A stretch of 10,571 nt of DNA, taken from contig JADYZI010000102.1 in assembly GCA_020853255.1 (NCBI GenBank), positions 1 through 10,571 on the forward strand. Direction: 5' to 3'. Below the pieces are notes generated by a model, which worked only from the letters and a program-made list of their open reading frames with translations, ran no database searches and was not told where the DNA came from. Numbering within the stretch: the first letter of the stretch is position 1; every line of letters begins with the position of its first letter. Position numbers and translations under genes: made by a program. This DNA comes from Acidobacteriota bacterium (GTDB lineage: Bacteria; Acidobacteriota; Blastocatellia; Pyrinomonadales; Pyrinomonadaceae). Below are positions 1 to 6,281 of this stretch, in pieces.

Positions 1-14
1 TTATATCCTTTCAT
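1..14 (-). CDS. Start of an unidentified downstream gene (partial, cut by window edge)
   Basis: On the minus strand an ATG at 14-12 opens the codons Met-Lys-Gly-Tyr before the window ends. It is preceded by a strong Shine-Dalgarno, AAGGAGG (33-27 read on the minus strand), about 11 bases from the ATG. That start signal is the only evidence; the product cannot be named from four codons. It lies 105 bases after the RHS stop codon, in the same direction, so it may be the next gene of that operon. In RHS loci this position often holds a displaced tip, an immunity gene or another small accessory gene, but that is inference from family context. Confidence 0.4.
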
Positions 15-17
15 CTG

Positions 18-85
18 TAGCGTATCCTCCTTCCAGGCCTCAAAAGCCTGCTAATGTTTTTTTGATCAAAAACAAGGATACGCTA
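18..85. repeat. Nested inverted repeats in AT-richer DNA after the RHS stop
   Basis: An 11-bp perfect inverted repeat (TAGCGTATCCT at 18-28, AGGATACGCTA at 75-85) encloses two smaller ones: CAGGC/GCCTG at 34-38 and 46-50 with a 7-base loop, and the palindrome TTTTTGATCAAAAA at 59-72. Folded, this would be a three-way junction. The left outer arm overlaps the Shine-Dalgarno of the gene starting at 14, so pairing could hide that site. A 20-codon minus-strand ORF (102-40) runs through the region; it has no convincing ribosome binding site and is not called as a gene. The stretch from about 34 to 119 is clearly AT-richer than the genes around it. Function is unknown: it could be a terminator/attenuator, a mobile-element remnant or a recombination junction. 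Confidence 0.55.
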
Positions 86-119
86 TTTTCGTCTTTACCC
101 ATTTCCACAACTTTCGATA

Positions 120-3100
120 CTATCTCTGGTAGGTAGCGTCCGGCGTACTTGTGCCATTCCCGGCGACGAAGAATTCTTTCTGATGGCTTTCAGCGTCGTA
201 CGAGAACCGCTGTCCTTCAGCATCTTGCGTAACGCTGCCGTTCGCGTCAAAGAGGTAGCCTTGGCCGGTTGAGAAGCGATTGTCATTGGCCGCGTTAATG
301 TCCGGGTTGCAGACAGCAGTCGGACAGTTTCCGAGCGTCGTCGTCTTGGTAGGGTCGGGATCGAACTCGCGGTTGCCGTAGCGGTCTATGATGAAAGTCT
401 GCTTCCACGTCTCCGCGCCGCCGATAGTTTCCGTCGCCGACTGCAATCGATTCAGATCGTCATAAGCATAGGTCTGAGTCGCGGTAAAACCCGAACCGCC
501 GCTTGATGTCGGAACGGTGATCTTTTGCTCCCGCAGGCTCCCGTTATTCTGCGCCGATGTCCCGTAGCCGAGTTCCAGCTTCAGAACATCCTGAAGGTTA
601 TTCGTCTCGCCCAACCCGATCTGCTTTATCTGAAGCCGCTCATTGTACTCCGCCGTCTCCCACAGCCCGTTGCCAAGCTGCATCTTCTTCACCGCCCCGG
701 CCGAGTCGTAAGCGAAACTATCGGCATATGCCCAATAGCCGTGGTTCGCAGTCTTCTTGCTCAACACCTGAGAGAGATCGCCGTTCTGATCGAGCGTGTA
801 TTTTACAACGCGCGTGCTCGGATAAGTTTCTTCGGTCAAAGCACCGGAGAGATTGTAAACATAGGACGTATTATAAGTTTGCCCGTCCGTGATCTGCTGA
901 TGAGTAAGCAATCTTCCTAGATTATCGAAGCTCGTGTAGTTTGTCCGCGAGACAGACGATTTCACGCCGGTGGTCTTCCCCTTGACGCTGCCGGTTGCGG
1001 TTTGCGGGTTGTCATTCGCGTCAAGGTATTTCCCGTCGTAATAGAAACTCACATCCGGCGTCGCGTCGGAATAATTTCTGAGGGTCAGGCGGTTAAGATT
1101 GTCGTAAGTCGCTGTGATCGAAACGTTCCTTGCATCTGTGGTCGCGGAGATGTTCGAATTGTTGTCGTACTGATACTTCACCGACCACGCCGTATTGCCC
1201 GTTATCGGGTCGGTCGCAACAAACGCGGCGTTCGCATCCTGTTCAGGCTGTTTAGCGTAGAGCAGCCTGCCAAGCGAATCGTGCATGAAGTAGCGGCTCT
1301 GTACGCCTTGTGTCGTCTTTCTCAAATTGCCGAGGGTGTCAAAGACATAGTCCGTCGCGAGATTCTGCCCCGTCGGATCTTCGATCACCCGAATCATCCT
1401 GCCAAGCTCATCCGTGATCCCTTTCCGCTTCTTCCCGGCCTGATCGGTGATCTGTTTCGTCACGCCGATCGGCGCGGTTGTAGATACACCATAGTCCGTC
1501 TTGACCGTAGCGCCATCCTGCAGAGTGACCTGCTTTACACGACTGGCCTCATCATAGACATTCGTCGTCCAGTACTTCGTTTCGCCCGTCCGGAACGGAT
1601 TTGTAACGCGCTTCACGCGCCCTTCCGCATCGAACTCCTTCTCGACAAAGATATTTCCCTGCGAATTTACTTCTTCCGATTTCCACGCCCGGCCCAGGCC
1701 GTCGAACCACGTCAATCCCTCACTCCATTTCGATTCGTCGATCTGCGAGCGAACCTTTACGAACCTCTGCGACGCCGGAAGTTGGCCGGACGCGTCCGGG
1801 ATGCCGTATTCGGTGATCGTCTGATGCCCATTCGGAGCGGTGACCTTGCGGATACGATACAAAGGATCGATCACACCCGTCACCGGGTCGGCGTAGCTCA
1901 TCGTCGTCGTCTGGCCGTTCGCATCGGTCGTCGATGTCGGGAGGCCGGTTGTCAGGTCGTATGCCATCAGCGTCGTCAAAGCCGTGCTCGAACCATTTAC
2001 ACCCGAACTGTCCGGCACCGGCGTCGTCACCTTTGTCGGATACGCGTAGCCGTAAGCCGAAGAATATTCCGTCTGCGTAATATTCCCGCGTCCGTCCGTC
2101 GATTCGATGACATTGCCGTAGATGTCATACTTCGCTTTTGTCTCGATGTAAAGGTCGCTCGCAATATCGTGCCAACCCCGAGTCCGCGTCGGCAGGCCGT
2201 AAACGCCGGAGATGCCACAACCAGCGTCATCATAAAACATCTGCGACTTCGCCCTAACAATTCCGCCCGCGTCCTTTGTCACAACTACATCCGGCAAACT
2301 CCGCATATTCCGATCCAAAAATGCCGTGTCCGTCCGATAACTCGTCTCAACTGTCTTCTCCAGCGGCCCGAGCGTGCCGATCACGGTCGAGTATCCATAC
2401 TGCGACACAAGGTTCGGCTTAACGGCATCAGTTATCTGCGAGAGCGTGCCCACGTAGCCGGTCGCTGTCGTGCTCGAAAGATAACCGCCCGTCGCCGTGT
2501 CGTAAACTATCGTCTCAACCTTCGTCACCCGCGGATGCCACCTGACATTACCCGCAAGGGCTGAGAAACTCGTCTGCTCCCATGTGGTCAGCGTTTTCGC
2601 AAGCAGCGTGTCTGTCTGGGCCGAGGTGTACGACCTCTCTTCGTAGACCATCCCGGCAAGCGGCGTGTCATAGCCAAATGTTGCCGCTTCGTCGCTGGGT
2701 GCGAGATAGCGTTCCGCCTTTGTTCCGTCCGGATTCACCGTGCGCACCTTGTAAACATATGGCCAGCTCTGGACGCGAACCGCGCTATAGTCCCACGCAG
2801 CGGGCGTCGCCCCGGTCGATTCCAGCACTTCGCGGTGGGTCACGCCAAAGTTCGCCTCCTTGTAATACGCATCAGACGCATGGTCCATCCGCTTCAGCAT
2901 TTCGACCGCCGAATAAGTGAACGTCTCGCTTGCCCCGGTCGGATAGTCGATCCTGTTGATCCGCCCGTAGATGTCGTACCCGAACTTGTAACTCGCCCCG
3001 TTCGGCAGATCGATCCGTGCCAGCACCACAGGATTGAAGTCGCCATCCCCGACCGGCGAGACCGACCAAAAGTGCTTTCCGTCCTGGGACGTATCACCAA

Positions 3101-4169
3101 ACAACCGGCATGCCTGCGGCGGCGGTTCGCCCGGCATAGCGCCGGCCTTGTAGCATAGCGTATCAGAAAAGGTGGTCAAGGCGCTTTCGGCGGCCGTTGC
3201 ACCCTTCAGGCGCTTCCAGTGCAGATAGTAAGTCAGGTTCCCCGTACCAAACCCCGGGACCGAATAGGCATGCGGGCTTGCGGAAGGCGTAGGGTCTGCC
3301 GGTGGCTCCAAACCGATGGGAGTCGCGATCTCGCGCCCAAGCGTGTCCGTCTGGTATCCGTTCGGGTGGTTCGCGTCCGGGGCGTGATACGTTATCGAAT
3401 TGCCGTGTTTGTCCTTGAGCGTCGTCGCCCTTCGGATGGTCCGGCTGATGTCGAACGTGTTCAGCGTTTCGAGCGAGCCGCCAAAATCAATGAGGCCGCC
3501 GTCCGTCAGCAGCAGCCTGTAAGTCCCGGTGGTCGAGTCCTCAACGTACTTCAGGTTCGAGCCGTCCGCCGCGTAATATGTCGTGTTCCAGTTCGCCTGA
3601 TTCGTCGGCCAGAACGGATCATTCTGGTTCCCAGGCTGGAACGCCACTCCATTATCATCGGCCCGAAGTTCGTGACTCTCGCCGCCGGGCAGATGCACGA
3701 TGATCCTGCGGATGTAATAGCCGCCCGCGTTCGACCATTGTTGGTCGCATCCCGGCGTCGGAACGGTCATCGGGTGTCCGTCCGCCCTATAAATATTCTC
3801 GCGGCCGACGTATTCGACATAAGGCACTGCGGCATTGGTCGTCCAACCCGCCGCCGACAATTCGCCGTACTGCGGAATTCCCAGCGTAATACACTGCGGG
3901 CTGTTCACCGGTTGGTGGATGCCCGCATCGGCCAACCGCCAGAGCTTCGATGAGTACGACAGGCTTACCGACGCCCCCGGCCCCCGGCCCGGATACGCGG
4001 CCAGCGGTATGCTCAACTCCATACCGAGTGTCGATGGATTGACCCGAGCGTTCGACCTCAGCGTCTGGTCGGCCGACATTGCGGTCTTCTCCTGCGCCAA
4101 TGCGGCGACAGCAACAAGCGAGATAAAGATCCCTGCGACGAGGCATTTTATGATGATGTTCTTTTGCAT
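120..4169 (-). CDS. Secreted RHS/YD-repeat protein, C-terminally short
   Basis: A 1349-residue protein with a clear signal peptide: basic start MQKNIIIK, hydrophobic core about 8-23, likely cleavage ALA|QE after residue 25. Residues 35-80 (TLGMELSIPLAAYPGRGPG then SLSYSS) match the N-terminal entry segment of secreted RHS proteins. From about 395 onward YD repeats are plain, for example YDIYGRINRIDYP (398), YDIYGNVIEST (681), FDAEGRVKRVTNP (846), FDTLGNLRKTT (943), YDNLNRLTLRNY (1022), FDNLGRLLTH (1081), YDDLNRLQSATE (1236) and FSYDAESHQKEF (1322). In the family these repeats coil into a hollow beta shell that encloses a C-terminal effector, or they serve in surface adhesion. The protein ends at TYQR (1349), just where a YDGxGRRVKK-type repeat would normally follow, and it lacks the DPxGxxxG shell-closing motif and any tip domain; it is probably truncated. 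The start is supported by AGGAG at 4182-4178, 8 bases from ATG and overlapping the end of the upstream gene, whose stop is 4 bases away. Translational coupling is therefore likely. Family assignment is firm; function is inferred. Confidence 0.93.
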   Translation of the reverse strand: MQKNIIIKCLVAGIFISLVAVAALAQEKTAMSADQTLRSNARVNPSTLGMELSIPLAAYPGRGPGASVSLSYSSKLWRLADAGIHQPVNSPQCITLGIPQYGELSAAGWTTNAAVPYVEYVGRENIYRADGHPMTVPTPGCDQQWSNAGGYYIRRIIVHLPGGESHELRADDNGVAFQPGNQNDPFWPTNQANWNTTYYAADGSNLKYVEDSTTGTYRLLLTDGGLIDFGGSLETLNTFDISRTIRRATTLKDKHGNSITYHAPDANHPNGYQTDTLGREIATPIGLEPPADPTPSASPHAYSVPGFGTGNLTYYLHWKRLKGATAAESALTTFSDTLCYKAGAMPGEPPPQACRLFGDTSQDGKHFWSVSPVGDGDFNPVVLARIDLPNGASYKFGYDIYGRINRIDYPTGASETFTYSAVEMLKRMDHASDAYYKEANFGVTHREVLESTGATPAAWDYSAVRVQSWPYVYKVRTVNPDGTKAERYLAPSDEAATFGYDTPLAGMVYEERSYTSAQTDTLLAKTLTTWEQTSFSALAGNVRWHPRVTKVETIVYDTATGGYLSSTTATGYVGTLSQITDAVKPNLVSQYGYSTVIGTLGPLEKTVETSYRTDTAFLDRNMRSLPDVVVTKDAGGIVRAKSQMFYDDAGCGISGVYGLPTRTRGWHDIASDLYIETKAKYDIYGNVIESTDGRGNITQTEYSSAYGYAYPTKVTTPVPDSSGVNGSSTALTTLMAYDLTTGLPTSTTDANGQTTTMSYADPVTGVIDPLYRIRKVTAPNGHQTITEYGIPDASGQLPASQRFVKVRSQIDESKWSEGLTWFDGLGRAWKSEEVNSQGNIFVEKEFDAEGRVKRVTNPFRTGETKYWTTNVYDEASRVKQVTLQDGATVKTDYGVSTTAPIGVTKQITDQAGKKRKGITDELGRMIRVIEDPTGQNLATDYVFDTLGNLRKTTQGVQSRYFMHDSLGRLLYAKQPEQDANAAFVATDPITGNTAWSVKYQYDNNSNISATTDARNVSITATYDNLNRLTLRNYSDATPDVSFYYDGKYLDANDNPQTATGSVKGKTTGVKSSVSRTNYTSFDNLGRLLTHQQITDGQTYNTSYVYNLSGALTEETYPSTRVVKYTLDQNGDLSQVLSKKTANHGYWAYADSFAYDSAGAVKKMQLGNGLWETAEYNERLQIKQIGLGETNNLQDVLKLELGYGTSAQNNGSLREQKITVPTSSGGSGFTATQTYAYDDLNRLQSATETIGGAETWKQTFIIDRYGNREFDPDPTKTTTLGNCPTAVCNPDINAANDNRFSTGQGYLFDANGSVTQDAEGQRFSYDAESHQKEFFVAGNGTSTPDATYQR

Positions 4170-4173
4170 GATC

Positions 4174-5322
4174 TTATCTCCTAAAAAACGCGGGGACGGG
4201 GATGTCGCCGGTGATGCCCCAGGTTTGGTTTCGGGTTGAGCCGGTGCTGGAGTTTTTTATATGCCAGCGGCCTGCGTTTGTGCCGGAAGGTGTCCAGACC
4301 GACAGATCGGTTTTCGCGTCGCCGTCGTAGTCATTTTGGACGGCAATGTCGCCGGCGGCTCCCCATTGGAACAGGCCGAAGCCGCCGCTTGTTGTGCTTG
4401 AAGGGGTGCCGACGGCTGTCATGGCGCCGGAGCTTGGTTTGATATACCAGTTGGCGGTTGTCTGGTCGTAGACGGCATGATCGGCGCGGCCGTCGCCGTC
4501 GTAATCGGAAGAAACGGTTTGCCAGTCGTACGTACCCGCAGCCAGGCCGGTTGCGTAATTGACTATGTTGCTGTTCGAGCTGTGGATGGAATAGAAGGTA
4601 CGGTTCGACGGGCGGAAGACGCCGATATCCGCACGGCCGTCGCCGTCGTAGTCGGCCGAGGCGGGGATGTCGCCGGCCTCTCCCCACGACTGGAAGTAAT
4701 ATCCGGCGCTCGTGCCCTGGATGTACCAGACGCCGTATGGTGCTCCGCCGGTCGGAGGGCGATAAACTGCCGGGTCGGTGCGGCCGTCGCCGTCGTAATC
4801 GGCCTGGGCCGGCAGGTCGCCGTTCATCGCGTATTGGAAGCTGGACCAGCTGCCGTTGCCGCTGTTTATGATGTACCACGTGGCCGCACAGGGGCACGTG
4901 CCTGTTCCGGGGCGAAAGACGGAGAAATCAGTCTTTCCGTCACCGTCGAAGTCGCCGGGTATGGGCGTGTCGCCGTTCTGGCCCCACGACTGAAACGTCT
5001 GCTGCGAACCGGGGCCGCCAAGCACGTACCACGTTCCGTTCGACGGCCGCCAAACGGCGAGGTCGGCGGGCGGAGCGGCGGAGGCGTTGGCGTCTTCGAC
5101 CGCGAGAAGACGCGATCCGGCGTACACGTATTCGCGGCTGAGCTGCGGGGTCGGCGAGGGCAAGACAGGCGCGGTTTCCGTGCCGAACCAGCCATATCGT
5201 TTGCCGCTGAACGCATCGGTACGCGGGAACCAGTTGTTTGAGGCGAAGATACCGAGCGTTATCAGGACGACAGCCGCGAACAGGCCTACACGAACCAAGA
5301 GCGTCTGGCGCTCTTCGGCCAT
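4174..5322 (-). CDS. Membrane-anchored or secreted FG-GAP/VCBS-like repeat protein
   Basis: A 382-residue protein. Residues 9-28 (LVRVGLFAAVVLITLGIFAS) form one hydrophobic helix after an acidic/basic start, acting as a membrane anchor or uncleaved signal; no clear cleavage site is seen. A proline-rich linker (51-60, APVLPSPTPQ) leads to REYVYAGSRLLAVED (63-77), which reads like an RHS-core strand segment. Six repeats of the type 'D-AVWRPSNGTWYV...WG-GDIP' follow. Calcium-type loops DxDGDGxxD lie at 124-132, 175-183, 224-232 and 273-281, with a weaker DYDGDAKTD at 331-339, spaced 49-58 residues. Such FG-GAP/VCBS-like repeats build beta-propeller or extended extracellular folds and bind calcium. 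The gene is first in the visible operon and sits 4 bases before the RHS gene, so the two products probably work together outside the cytoplasm. ATG 5322 is the only usable start in frame, but the obvious Shine-Dalgarno is 28 bases away (see 5344-5357). A TTGATA at 5449-5444 is a possible -35, without a good -10. Ligand and role are unknown. Confidence 0.88.
   Translation of the reverse strand: MAEERQTLLVRVGLFAAVVLITLGIFASNNWFPRTDAFSGKRYGWFGTETAPVLPSPTPQLSREYVYAGSRLLAVEDANASAAPPADLAVWRPSNGTWYVLGGPGSQQTFQSWGQNGDTPIPGDFDGDGKTDFSVFRPGTGTCPCAATWYIINSGNGSWSSFQYAMNGDLPAQADYDGDGRTDPAVYRPPTGGAPYGVWYIQGTSAGYYFQSWGEAGDIPASADYDGDGRADIGVFRPSNRTFYSIHSSNSNIVNYATGLAAGTYDWQTVSSDYDGDGRADHAVYDQTTANWYIKPSSGAMTAVGTPSSTTSGGFGLFQWGAAGDIAVQNDYDGDAKTDLSVWTPSGTNAGRWHIKNSSTGSTRNQTWGITGDIPVPAFFRR
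4306..4953 (-). repeat. Tandem protein repeats conserved at DNA level (147-bp period)
   Basis: The calcium-loop repeats of the FG-GAP-like gene are also visible as DNA repeats. The plus-strand words starting CGGCCGTCGCCGTCGTA recur at 4487, 4634 and 4781, exactly 147 bases (49 codons) apart. Flanking, more diverged copies lie near 4306 and 4927. The near identity of the three central copies suggests recent internal duplication or gene conversion, or strong constraint on the DGDG codons. Copy number may vary between strains. Confidence 0.8.
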
Positions 5323-5343
5323 ACCGGGACGGAGCGATGCTAT

Positions 5344-5357
5344 AGGAGATCCTCCTT
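5344..5357 (-). promoter_or_regulatory. Shine-Dalgarno inside a small hairpin upstream of the FG-GAP-like gene
   Basis: Read on the minus strand this is AAGGAGGATCTCCT. AGGAG and CTCCT can pair with a 3-base GAT loop, which would sequester the ribosome binding site. The core is 28 bases from the annotated ATG (5322), too far for normal initiation. An in-frame ATA (5343-5341) lies 7 bases after AGGAGG, the ideal spacing, so either a non-standard start, a mutated start codon or a different spacing mechanism is possible. The plus-strand reading (AGGAG at 5344-5348) is too far from the plus-strand gene start at 5377 to serve it well. Confidence 0.4.
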
Positions 5358-5376
5358 AAATTGCGTTCTTTGGTTT

Positions 5377-5871
5377 GTGGTAGATGCAGGCCGAAGCTCG
5401 GCGAAGTGTAAGTGTGGATATATTTCCCCTAATCGAAACCAAATATCAACCGCCCTCACCACCGATCTGCCCAGCGCCAGCGTGAAACTGTCCGGCGCCA
5501 GCGTGAAACTGGCCAGGGCCAGCGTGAAACTGCCCGGCGCGCTGCTTGGGATTCTTCCGGCCACGACGGTGCGTCCGGCACCGGACGACATGCAGCCGAC
5601 GTTGAAGGCCGTGTCGCTGCCGGGCTCGGTGGTGCAGGTAAAGTTCGTTCGTGGTTTCTCGGTCGGTGTTGTGATCGAGACAAAGCTGGACAATTCGGAT
5701 ACATGGGTCAGCGCCGGACAGTTTCAGAGCTCGCCCGCCACGCTTGTCATCCCGAACAATCCCGAAAACCTTCCGCGTGCCGTTCAGTTGCGTGCCCGCT
5801 ATGTCGAAAGGAATTCGCCCGTCGGGCAGTACTCCGCCGTCGTTTCCACCGCTACACAGCCTTCCGATTAG
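5377..5871 (+). CDS. Hypothetical protein with ASVKL heptad repeats; start uncertain
   Basis: The longest open frame gives 164 residues from a GTG at 5377, but the first ~32 codons look unlike coding sequence for this genome and no ribosome binding site precedes it. The true N-terminus may lie elsewhere, or the gene may have lost its 5' end. The convincing part starts near residue 33: three heptads ASVKLSG, ASVKLAR, ASVKLPG (34-54). A domain (about 70-160) follows with alternating strands: QPTLKAVSLPGSVVQVKF, VVIETKLDNSDTWVSAGQF, ATLVIPNNPENLPRAVQLRARY, then NSPVGQYSAVVSTATQP. The strand pattern and the ending 'RARYVxxNSPVGQYSAVVSTATQ' resemble a fibronectin type III-like beta sandwich; I recognise the style from acidobacterial hypotheticals but not a named family. 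No signal peptide is seen with this start. It is divergent from the FG-GAP/RHS operon and ends in a TAG followed immediately by a GC hairpin. Function unknown. Confidence 0.6.
   Translation: MVDAGRSSAKCKCGYISPNRNQISTALTTDLPSASVKLSGASVKLARASVKLPGALLGILPATTVRPAPDDMQPTLKAVSLPGSVVQVKFVRGFSVGVVIETKLDNSDTWVSAGQFQSSPATLVIPNNPENLPRAVQLRARYVERNSPVGQYSAVVSTATQPSD
5476..5538 (+). repeat. Three tandem 21-bp repeats
   Basis: The 15-base core GCCAGCGTGAAACTG is exact at 5476-5490, 5497-5511 and 5518-5532, followed each time by a variable 6-base tail, giving an exact 21-bp period. In the plus-strand frame it encodes three heptads starting ASVKL. The 21-bp length keeps the frame, which suggests selection as coding repeats and a site prone to copy-number change. 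Confidence 0.9.
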
Positions 5872-5888
5872 TTCGCCGGACCGGCGGA
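5872..5888 (+). terminator. GC hairpin directly after the stop of the hypothetical gene
   Basis: CGCCGG-A-CCGGCG (5874-5886) is a perfect inverted repeat, extendable by one wobble and one A-T pair on the outside. It begins 3 bases after the TAG stop. There is no T-tract right after it, so on its own it is only a possible transcript-end or stability hairpin; the stronger hairpin at 5898-5950 follows. Confidence 0.4.
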
Positions 5889-5897
5889 CAATAATCC

Positions 5898-5950
5898 AAA
5901 CTGCGGCCGCGAGGGATATTCTCCACGCGGCCGTTTTCTTGCGCGGTTTT
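5898..5950 (+). repeat. Dispersed intergenic hairpin element, copy 1 (terminator-like)
   Basis: Bases 5898-5934 are identical to 9086-9122 (37 of 37), and weaker similarity continues for about 20 bases (GCGCGGTTTT present in both). The core is an 8-bp perfect stem CGGCCGCG / CGCGGCCG with a 14-base loop containing GGGATATTCTCC, whose ends can pair further. AAA precedes the stem and TTTT follows it, so it could end transcription of the upstream gene. Both copies follow the stop codon of a plus-strand gene. Confidence 0.75.
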
Positions 5951-6022
5951 GCGGCTCGGCCGATGACGTGCGGCCGGTTCGCGGTTAGATCTCACGGGAT
6001 CGAAATTTTTTTAGCGCTGACC

Positions 6023-6038
6023 GGTCATAATGTTGACC
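6023..6038. promoter_or_regulatory. Possible operator: GGTCA-N6-TGACC with an embedded -10-like CATAAT
   Basis: Perfect 5-bp arms (6023-6027, 6034-6038) flank TAATGT, and the -10-like CATAAT (6026-6031) sits within the palindrome. No matching -35 is seen, and the site is about 245 bases before the protease ATG. Weak evidence; it may be chance. Confidence 0.2.
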
Positions 6039-6144
6039 CGTTTTATGCTGTTTTGTCGTTTTCAATTTTAGGTGGACATCTGAATCGCTGCTCTCGTACA
6101 CGAGGGTGTTTGAAATGACCAAAAGGCTGAGGCATCAATGCATT

Positions 6145-6229
6145 TTTGAACGCGGATCAGGCTGAACCGGAGCGGATCTTACGGATCTATCCGTTTTGAT
6201 CCGTTCGATCCGTATGATCCGCGTTCAAA
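6145..6229. repeat. Large inverted repeat built of GATCCG words
   Basis: A 15-bp perfect inverted repeat (TTTGAACGCGGATCA at 6145-6159 and its complement at 6215-6229) encloses further partly matching words: GCGGATC (6172), ACGGATC (6181), and GATCCG at 6198, 6207 and 6216. The whole could form a long imperfect hairpin. The 'GAACGCGGATC...GATCCGCGTTC' style is familiar from intergenic palindromic repeats in several environmental phyla; this is recognition from memory. It ends about 50 bases before the protease start, so it may affect expression or simply be a repetitive element. Confidence 0.75.
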
Positions 6230-6281
6230 TTGCCTCTATTCCGGAGCAGGTAAATAGCTTTCAGACGTCCACCCAACATAT

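Larger units (their letters stand above)
5872..6281. other. Non-coding stretch between hypothetical gene and metalloprotease
   Basis: About 410 bases with no credible gene. It holds a GC hairpin right after the upstream stop, the first copy of a dispersed hairpin element, an AT-rich segment (about 6003-6070) with a weak CATAAT box at 6026-6031 inside a small palindrome, and a large GATCCG-rich inverted repeat. No strong promoter or Shine-Dalgarno for the protease was recognised; the sequence just before its ATG (6251-6281) has none. Confidence 0.6.

Noticed and set aside
1002..2564. 520-codon plus-strand open frame
   Set aside because: Antisense shadow of the RHS gene; arginine-rich, no recognisable domain or ribosome binding site.
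3219..3953. 244-codon plus-strand open frame
   Set aside because: Antisense to the RHS N-terminal region; composition is typical of a shadow frame in GC-rich DNA.
4477..5241. 254-codon plus-strand open frame with apparent repeats (AVAVVIG)
   Set aside because: The repeats are the reverse complement of the DGDG loops of the FG-GAP-like gene, which has the coherent domain pattern.
5476..5538. Short direct repeats considered as a CRISPR array
   Set aside because: Units are 21 bp in tandem with no spacers, and they lie within a coding frame.
5456..5704. Minus-strand frames reading the 21-bp repeats as SFTLA heptads
   Set aside because: The plus-strand frame continues into a coherent beta-rich domain; the minus-strand frames do not.
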